From contig NZ_CP136856.1 of NCBI RefSeq assembly GCF_033807535.1, forward strand, positions 3,379,001 to 3,443,000: a stretch of DNA of 64,000 nt, written 5' to 3'. The DNA is from Oceanisphaera sp. IT1-181 (GTDB lineage Bacteria; Pseudomonadota; Gammaproteobacteria; Enterobacterales; Aeromonadaceae). A model generated the notes under the pieces. It saw only the letters and a program-made list of their open reading frames with translations, was not told the origin of the DNA and did not search any database. Positions within the stretch are counted from its first letter, which is position 1; the number at the start of each line of letters is the position of its first letter. Made by a program: the position numbers and the translations under genes. Of the stretch, positions 58,137-64,000 are shown one piece after another.

Positions 58137-59039
58137 ATGGAAAAAGATCAGGGTACAAAGGGCGCACTGTATGCGGTGGGAGCTTATACGTTGTGGGGCA
58201 TAGCGCCTTTATACTTTAAGCAGCTGACGCATATTCCTGCCTATGAGATTTTAACGCATCGGGTGATTTGGTCTTTTTTGCTGTTGCTAGTGTTACTGAC
58301 AGTGCTGAAATTTTGGCCGCGAGTGCGGGCCATGTTGCGCCAGCCCAAGTATTTGCTGTTGCTAACTTTGTCGTCCGTCATTATTGGTTTAAATTGGTTG
58401 GTGTTTATTTGGGCAGTAAACAACAACCATATGCTAGATGCCAGTTTGGGCTATTACATTAATCCGCTTTTTAATATAGTGCTGGCCATGTTGTTTTTGG
58501 GTGAACGCTTTCGGCGCATTCAATGGTGGGCGGTGGCGCTGGCGGCCAGTGGTGTGGTGATCCAATTAGTGGTGTTTGGCAGTTTGCCTTGGATCGCCTT
58601 GGTGCTGGCTATCTCCTTTGGCCTCTATGGGCTAATTCGTAAGAAAGTACCGGTGGATCCCATTACTGGCTTAACCATAGAAACCCTAGTGCTGTTGCCG
58701 CTAGCTGCGATTTATTTATTCTGTATTGCCGATACGCCCACGAGTAACCTAAGTGCCAATTCGCTGAATACTAATCTGTGGCTAATTTCTGCCGGCTTGG
58801 TCACTACCGCACCTTTGTTGCTGTTTGCCGGTGCCGCTAAACGGCTTAAATTATCGACGCTGGGCTTCTTTCAATATATTGGCCCTAGCCTGATGTTTTT
58901 AGTGGCGGTGGGGCTCTACGACGAGGCCTTTACTGCAGACAAGATCATTACCTTCGTGCTGATCTGGTGTTCGTTAGTGATCTACAGCTGGGATGGGATT
59001 AAGCACCGCAAAAAGCCAGCCGTACGTCAAACGCTTTAA
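58137..59039 (+). CDS. rarD: RarD-family DMT permease
   Basis: 300 residues, ten membrane helices. ALYAVGAYTLWGIAPLYFKQLTHIPAYEILTHRVIWSF near the N-terminus and FQYIGPSLMFLVAVGLYDEAF near the C-terminus are signatures of RarD, named for a chloramphenicol-sensitivity phenotype. Substrate unknown. Divergent from recQ, where the two genes share the short 58068-58136 region plus the recQ leader. Confidence 0.92.
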   Translation: MEKDQGTKGALYAVGAYTLWGIAPLYFKQLTHIPAYEILTHRVIWSFLLLLVLLTVLKFWPRVRAMLRQPKYLLLLTLSSVIIGLNWLVFIWAVNNNHMLDASLGYYINPLFNIVLAMLFLGERFRRIQWWAVALAASGVVIQLVVFGSLPWIALVLAISFGLYGLIRKKVPVDPITGLTIETLVLLPLAAIYLFCIADTPTSNLSANSLNTNLWLISAGLVTTAPLLLFAGAAKRLKLSTLGFFQYIGPSLMFLVAVGLYDEAFTADKIITFVLIWCSLVIYSWDGIKHRKKPAVRQTL

Positions 59040-59180
59040 GCTGTACGCCGTCCGTTAAAGTCAGCGATAAAACCAAACCGTGCCGAAGTCCTCTTTACCA
59101 AAGAGACGGGCATCTACAAATAACTTTCGAACTTGTAGCCCGCCAACTTGTGTCGGCGGCCAGCATAGCTGGCTTTTATA
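59040..59180. repeat. Mixed short repeats between rarD and pbpC
   Basis: AAGCTGTACGCCGTCCGTTA (as at 25714), then GCCGAAGTCCTCTTTACCAA with AGAGACGGGC (as at 2020), then GTCGGCGGCCAGCATAGCTG. Confidence 0.55.
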
Positions 59181-60776
59181 TCACTGCTGGCTCGACTTAG
59201 CGCAATCTTACTTTGGCTTGTGCGGATTGGCCGGTGCTGTCGATAACTGATAGTTCTACAAAACCCGGGCCGGGCATTTTTACTAGCTGGTCTCGCCCGC
59301 GGGCCGATACTACTACTGGCTGCCCGTCGGCCAGCCAAGTGAAGGGGCCAGTGCCGCCGCGTACTCGCAGTAATAAACTGTTCGACATTAGCTCGACCTC
59401 GGCGCCGTCGGGCGGAAAGTCCACTTTAGGCGCATCTGCGGCGCTAAAGGCCCCATTACGCGGGCGAAACTTACGCAGCGGCTGGGGTAAGCTGGCGTTG
59501 GCCACCATTAAGGTGCTCGGTGGTGGCAAAGGTAAAGGGTCTAATTTGCGCTTTACTCGGGCAAAGGCTTGAAACAGCAAAGGGGCGGCTAAATCTGCGC
59601 CAAATACGCCGGGTACTGGCGTGCCGTCGGCTCGGCCCATCCAGACTCCGATCACATGAGTACCATCGAAGCCGATGGCCCAGGCATCTCTGTGTCCGTA
59701 ACTGGTGCCGGTTTTATAAGGCAAGCGGTTAACCGGCGCACCGATTGGCGGTGCTACGCCCGATAAAATATCCGCCACTTGCCACGCCGCTACCGCCGAC
59801 ATCACTCTCAAGCCAGCTGCACTTTTACCCGCTTCATCCATGCTGTTATCGACTGTAAAATGTAACGGCCGTGACACGCCGCCGCGGGCTATGGTGGCAT
59901 ATAAGCCCACCATATCTTCTAACGTAACGCCCACGCCGCCCAATGCCACCGCTAAACCTGGTTGACCACCGGGCACGCGGGCTTCTACCCCGGCACGACG
60001 TAAACCCGACATCAACTTAGCCGGGCCCAGCGCATCGGTGAGTGCGACGACTGGCAGATTAAGCGACAGCTGTAGCGCTTCGCGAATACGCACTTCACCA
60101 CGAAAAATCTTATCGAAATTTTGCGGCGCATAGCCGCCAAAATCCATGGCTCTGTCTTCAATCAAGGTTTCGGGGTGGGCCAAGCCTTCATCAAACGCCA
60201 AGCCATAGACTAAGGGTTTTAAGGTGGAGCCGGGGCTGCGAAAAGCGCGGGTCATATCGACGAAACCTAATCGGGCATCGGCGCGATAGGCGGCAGATCC
60301 TACCGATGCCAACACTTCGCCGTTGCCGTGATTCGCCACTACCATAGCCACCTGTAAGCGATCGCCGTGGGCGGCAACCGCTTGAGTGGCCAACTCTTCG
60401 AGTCGGCGTTGCAAGCTAGCATCTAGGCTGGTGCGGTGCAGTTGAGTGGTGGGTGTTGCCGCTACGATACGGTCGGCTAAGTGTGGCGCCAGCGCCGGAA
60501 AGCTTTTACGCCGTGTAGGCATGGGCTCACGGTTGGCCGCTGCGGCTTGGTCCGCCATGATCACCCCCGCACCCACCGCTTGCGCCAGCACTTTTTCTCG
60601 CGCCAAGGTGGCAGCTTTGGGGGCGCGATCTGGCCGACGGCCTTCCGGTGATTGGGGCAAAGCCACTAACAGTGCGGATTGAGCTGGCGTTAAGCGCTTC
60701 GGCTCCTTGCCAAAATAGGCCAAAGACGCGGCGCGTAGGCCTTCAAGATTGCCCCCATAGGGCTAACACCATTCAG

Positions 60777-62102
60777 TTAAGCGTGTTTAGAGCGAATGGG
60801 GTACCGAGTTTTTGATATCCGAACGGTCCTACTCTTGGGCCGTTTTCTTTTTTCAGGCAAAATATAGCGCTTCACTCGCTCGCGCATGGCCCTCAGCTTT
60901 TTGGGGATCGTGCCGGGGGCGGCGATGGCACACCACATTACTTCATCCTGAATATCTCTTAACGCCATCATAAAACTAATCCGCAGCGGTGAGACGTCTG
61001 CCTCGTGAGCAATGCGGCTGATCTCCACCCGCACTAAATTGTAGGCAAGTAAAATCCCCCACAGCTCCTGCGTGACACCTTCAACCGACTGACTGCGCAA
61101 TAAAATCGTATCCTCCAGCATCCGATGTTTAATTTCCCCATAACTATTTTCGATCTCCCACCGCTCAAAATAGACATCCAGTAACGCTTGGCCTGAGTGC
61201 TGCTGTCCATCGACTAACGAGCACAGTACGCCCTTGATATGGTTGCTGCTAACCGGCTCAGGGTAAAGTACCAGCCGCGCTTGCCAGTGCTCCGGCAAGG
61301 AAGGATCTAATTTTCTTGCCTGAGGTGACACTTTCATTTCCACCAGATGATCGCACTCTGAAAACGAGTGCAGCACCGTATATTGGGTGTTACTTTTTAT
61401 GGGTACCATCCAGTGCGCGTGAGGATGCTGGCGTTGCCAGTTAATCAATAATTCTGCACTGAGATAACAACGGTCAAATATCGTTAGGCTGTGATCGGGG
61501 ACATGCGCAAGCAGTTGCTTAGTATAAGTGACTTCTCCCTGATGACTCGGGCCAAAAGCAACATGATGAACCATGCGACTACGCAGAGAACTAAAGGCAC
61601 ACAGACGAACAACGGGGTATTCAGTATGGGCCGTTTTACTGTGTTTAACGTAACCGAAGTGTTTGGCTAACTCGGGGGTATCCGCAGTGCGAAATTGGGT
61701 GCCGTCGACAGAATAAAGTCGAAGTCCATGCCAGGTATCCTTACCGTCTTCTTCTGCAATCCAACGCGCAGCCGTGAGGTTAAACAAGGCGGCTAATGGC
61801 TCGCTAGTCAGACGTTGTCTAGCTTGGGGAATGGCACTGGGCGCGACGGACTCTCCCAGCTTATTGGTCAGTTGAAGATCTAACTTGTCTACCACATCAC
61901 TAATCGAACGGTCACGAAATAATCCCATGGCGATAACCAACCAGACCACCAGCTCGGCGGGGAGCTTTCGCCGCCTGACACTCGCTTTATCCGTTTGCTC
62001 TAGCGCGGTATGAATCCAGTCCAGAGGAAGGTGTTTGTGAAAGGTCGATAACGACTCAGGAACGGCAAATGTATCGGTGTCGAGTAACCAGTGAGCAAGC
62101 AA
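60777..62102 (-). CDS. IS4-family transposase
   Basis: 441 residues. N-terminal IS4 domain (VRRRKLPAELVVWLVIAMGLFRDRSISDVVDKL, APSAIPQARQRL), then the DDE catalytic domain: first Asp in LYSVDGTQFRTAD, second in LTIFDRCYLSAELL, and the Y-(2)-R-(3)-E-(6)-K signature YFERWEIENSYGEIK complete. It appears to start at TTG (62102), with GAGGG 8 bases upstream lying in the 3' arm of a hairpin. All key residues are present, so it should be active. Confidence 0.94.
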   Translation of the reverse strand: MLAHWLLDTDTFAVPESLSTFHKHLPLDWIHTALEQTDKASVRRRKLPAELVVWLVIAMGLFRDRSISDVVDKLDLQLTNKLGESVAPSAIPQARQRLTSEPLAALFNLTAARWIAEEDGKDTWHGLRLYSVDGTQFRTADTPELAKHFGYVKHSKTAHTEYPVVRLCAFSSLRSRMVHHVAFGPSHQGEVTYTKQLLAHVPDHSLTIFDRCYLSAELLINWQRQHPHAHWMVPIKSNTQYTVLHSFSECDHLVEMKVSPQARKLDPSLPEHWQARLVLYPEPVSSNHIKGVLCSLVDGQQHSGQALLDVYFERWEIENSYGEIKHRMLEDTILLRSQSVEGVTQELWGILLAYNLVRVEISRIAHEADVSPLRISFMMALRDIQDEVMWCAIAAPGTIPKKLRAMRERVKRYILPEKRKRPKSRTVRISKTRYPIRSKHA

Positions 62103-62138
62103 AAAAATACCCTCATACCATGTGGTGATGAGGGTATT
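62101..62138 (-). terminator. Terminator-like hairpin covering the transposase ribosome site
   Basis: Minus strand AATACCCTCAT, loop, ATGAGGGTATT, then seven T. Eleven pairs. The GAGGG used by the transposase is in the 3' arm, so transcripts entering from outside are both terminated and untranslatable. Confidence 0.75.
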
Positions 62139-62718
62139 CTGACGCCGTATAAGGATCGGTCAACCGATCGCCAAAATTTCTTAACTGATCGGTGTTACCC
62201 ATAGGGCGCCACTTGATAGTAAAGCTGCAAGATTTCCGCTTTGTTTAAACGTCGCTCTAAGGCCAGCGCCAGCCGCGCTTGGCGCAACTTGCCCTTTATT
62301 TGGCCGGTGCCGCTGTCCTCCAGCAAACGCGCCACCTGCATAGTTAAGGTTGATCCTCCCGACACCACTCGCCCTTGCCATGCCGCCTGCGCCACCGCGC
62401 GCAGCACCGCTAAGGTATCCACGCCGCCGTGGTTGTAGAAACGCTTATCTTCATAGGCGACCAACATGGCGGTAAAGTCTGGGTCTACCGCATCCGGCTC
62501 TATCGCCATGCGCCAGCGGCCATCCGCCACCATATAAGCGCGCAGCAAGCGGCCATCTCGAGCCAACACTTCTACCGAGGTTTCTATCACTAAGCTGGGT
62601 AACGCTGTGGCCTCAACCCAAGCGTCTAGCGCCTCGGCGGCCAGCCACAGTAGCAAAGCGCTGCTTAAGCTCACCATTAACGTAAGCCCCAGCGCGAACT
62701 TAAGCCAAGCTCTGCGTA

Positions 62719-64000
62719 TCACTCGCTGATGGTCACCCGGCCCGCGTCAGTTTGGGCGCGGTAATCCGGGCGATACATATCTTCGACCGAGGCCGCCGGA
62801 TGATGAAATTGCCCGGGCGACACGGCACGCACTATATAAGCTAAGCGCAGCGTATTACTACCTTCCCAATCCACCTGAGAAATAAAGCGGTCTTGGCGAA
62901 ATTCGCTGTGCTCGGCATCTTCTTTGACCTTCAGCCAATCCAGCCCCCCTACTTCGCCACCGCGTAACAGATTCGGGTTATCAATCTCAAAACCGGCGGG
63001 CAGCGGGTCCGCTAACATCAAGCGCGCTTGCGCCTTGCCGAACGGCACCACTTCAAGTACCACCACCATGCGATCACCGGCTTTTACGCCGGAATCCAAG
63101 TCAACCGGCACGCCGTCCATCTGGTAATAGCTGCGCGTAATAGCATAACCATTGCCCGTGGCAGGCTCGGGCACCCGTGGCACACCATAGGTGGTCAGCG
63201 TAAGCGTGGTCGGCTTAAAGGAGCCATTACTTACGGTCAACGCCTTAGCGCTATCAGCCTTAGCACCATAGGTATGAGTAACATCCGCTTTTAGTACTCG
63301 TACTAAGGGCCCCTCCACCGGCTTACCATCTAAGGTAATACCATCATTACTGGGCTGTTCAATTAAGGCGTTAGCCGCCAATAATGTCCAGCTGGCTTCT
63401 TGAGTAGACAAACTGCGACCATCTGGGCGCAAACTAAGCGCCAACTCTTCCACGTCCAGCGCCTTCGATTTAGCTTCCGTGGCCAAGGTCAGCACTGCTG
63501 CCACATCGCGACGACGACTGCCGTAATCTTCACGATAAATTTGTGCCTCGGTGAGCGATTTATAAGCCGCCACCCGGGCACCCGCCTTGTTAAACATGGC
63601 ATCAGCGCGTTTTTGATCGCCATAGCTGGCCAAAGCCGCCGCCAGTTGCGCTTGGGCAATCGGCGTGGCAAAGGCATCACCTTTCACATCTGCGTAATAG
63701 CGCAAGTCACCAATGGTGGCCGCACCTTCACGAGCCAACACCATCAGCGCATAGGCCAGCGCCTCACCGCCTTCATCAAAATCGGCGGTATAGTTGACGC
63801 GGTTGCGCAAGTTATCCAATGCGGAGCGAAACGCCACATCGGGCACCGCATGGCCTTGGGCCTTAGCGCGACTTAAGAAGTCGGTGACATAGGCATCCAA
63901 CCAAAAATCGCCGGAGCTGGGGCCCCATAAGCCAAAGCCGCTTTCGGAGCTTTGGTTAGTCAATACTTCACCCACCGCCTTACTGATACGCGTTGGGAGA
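62719..64000 (-). CDS. yfhM: Alpha-2-macroglobulin family protein (YfhM type), C-terminal part
   Basis: Open from the window edge (first codons LPTRISKAVGEVL) to a stop at 62719, about 427 residues. It contains the helical thioester-domain end (SGFGLWGPSSGDFWLDAYVTDFLSRAKAQG) and the C-terminal macroglobulin domains with GDRMVVVLEVVPFGKAQARLMLADPLPAGFEIDNPNL. These periplasmic lipoproteins trap proteases that attack the envelope and are almost always encoded with PBP1C, as here (4-bp overlap). The thioester CxEQ and N-terminus lie outside the window. Confidence 0.9.
   Translation of the reverse strand, partial: LPTRISKAVGEVLTNQSSESGFGLWGPSSGDFWLDAYVTDFLSRAKAQGHAVPDVAFRSALDNLRNRVNYTADFDEGGEALAYALMVLAREGAATIGDLRYYADVKGDAFATPIAQAQLAAALASYGDQKRADAMFNKAGARVAAYKSLTEAQIYREDYGSRRRDVAAVLTLATEAKSKALDVEELALSLRPDGRSLSTQEASWTLLAANALIEQPSNDGITLDGKPVEGPLVRVLKADVTHTYGAKADSAKALTVSNGSFKPTTLTLTTYGVPRVPEPATGNGYAITRSYYQMDGVPVDLDSGVKAGDRMVVVLEVVPFGKAQARLMLADPLPAGFEIDNPNLLRGGEVGGLDWLKVKEDAEHSEFRQDRFISQVDWEGSNTLRLAYIVRAVSPGQFHHPAASVEDMYRPDYRAQTDAGRVTISE

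Larger units (their letters stand above)
60764..62197 (-). mobile_element. IS4-family insertion sequence, complete
   Basis: 1434 bp bounded by 18-bp inverted repeats TAACACCATTCAGTTAAG (60764-60781) and CTTAACTGATCGGTGTTA (62180-62197), two mismatches. The 10-bp target duplication CCCATAGGGC is exact at 60754-60763 and 62198-62207. Size, ends and duplication length fit the IS4 group. It encodes one transposase and carries an anti-readthrough hairpin at its left end. Confidence 0.95.
59197..62722 (-). pseudogene. pbpC: Penicillin-binding protein 1C, split by an IS4-family insertion
   Basis: N-terminal piece 62195-62722: signal anchor (about 8-30) and the transglycosylase motifs EDKRFYNHGGVD and GGSTLTMQVARLLE, up to QLYYQVAPYG. 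C-terminal piece 59197-60753 resumes at GNLEGLRAASLAYFGKEP, then the transpeptidase domain with SPGSTLKP (nucleophile Ser), KTGTSYGHRDAWAIG and a BiPBP C-terminal domain. Deleting the insertion and one target repeat restores one open frame of about 690 residues. PBP1C is a nonessential peptidoglycan glycosyltransferase, so loss is tolerable. The start overlaps the end of the YfhM-like gene by 4 bases, the usual yfhM-pbpC pair. Confidence 0.92.

Noticed and set aside
63400..63876. Long open frame antisense to the YfhM-like gene (158 codons)
   Set aside because: Fully inside a well-supported gene on the other strand, with no family resemblance.

Overview
The window is about 64 kb of gammaproteobacterial chromosome of moderate G+C content. 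Gene order and protein similarity point to the Aeromonadales, something like Oceanisphaera, Oceanimonas or Zobellella. This is inferred from recalled synteny and sequence likeness, not from a database search. The core is the conserved block typA / glnA / glnL-glnG / hemN / DUF2489 / yihI / cytochrome c4 / engB, with yihY-dtd-yiiD and polA nearby. No tRNA, rRNA, CRISPR array or prophage was recognised.

Layout. 1-141: tail of an RND efflux pump. 312-8153: a small membrane protein, an EamA transporter, a long aminopeptidase P, pssA and recG. 8997-16871: AsmA-family protein, then on the minus strand yihY-pip-dtd and yiiD, and typA. 17360-25705: nitrogen regulation (glnA, glnL, glnG) with a slyA-hlyD-DUF2955 efflux module lodged between glnA and glnLG, then adenosine deaminase. 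25927-30986: hemN, DUF2489, yihI, cytochrome c4, engB, rsuA. 31167-39295: a signalling island of two multidomain histidine kinases facing an Hpt/REC/GGDEF protein, a REC-HDOD protein and a CheY-like receiver. 39410-45127: a complete seven-gene Mrp Na+/H+ antiporter operon. 45415-58067: thiD behind a TPP riboswitch, polA, elbB, an exported protein behind a Fur-like box, yhhQ behind a preQ1-I riboswitch, eamA, a DUF3630-like protein, selO, a c-type cytochrome and recQ. 58137-64000: rarD, then pbpC split by an IS4-family element, and the C-terminal part of a YfhM-type alpha-2-macroglobulin.

Regulation visible in the sequence includes a sigma-54 promoter and an NtrC box before glnA, a second NtrC box before glnL, a SlyA-type operator, two riboswitches, and many intrinsic terminators, several of them bidirectional between convergent genes.

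The most unusual content is intergenic. At least four repeat families fill the gaps. One is a MITE-like element with imperfect inverted ends; both complete copies (1636-1952 and 55743-56017) carry exact 8-bp target duplications. A second is a palindromic CCACGGAA element of about 200 bp, with two inverted-pair copies and several half copies. A third is a roughly 90-bp repeat whose best copy (14733-14822) folds into a four-way junction with no unpaired junction base, with compensatory changes between copies. A fourth is a GTACGCCGTA-type palindrome that brackets terminators. No cognate transposase for the MITE is present; the IS4-family element has different ends and a 10-bp duplication.
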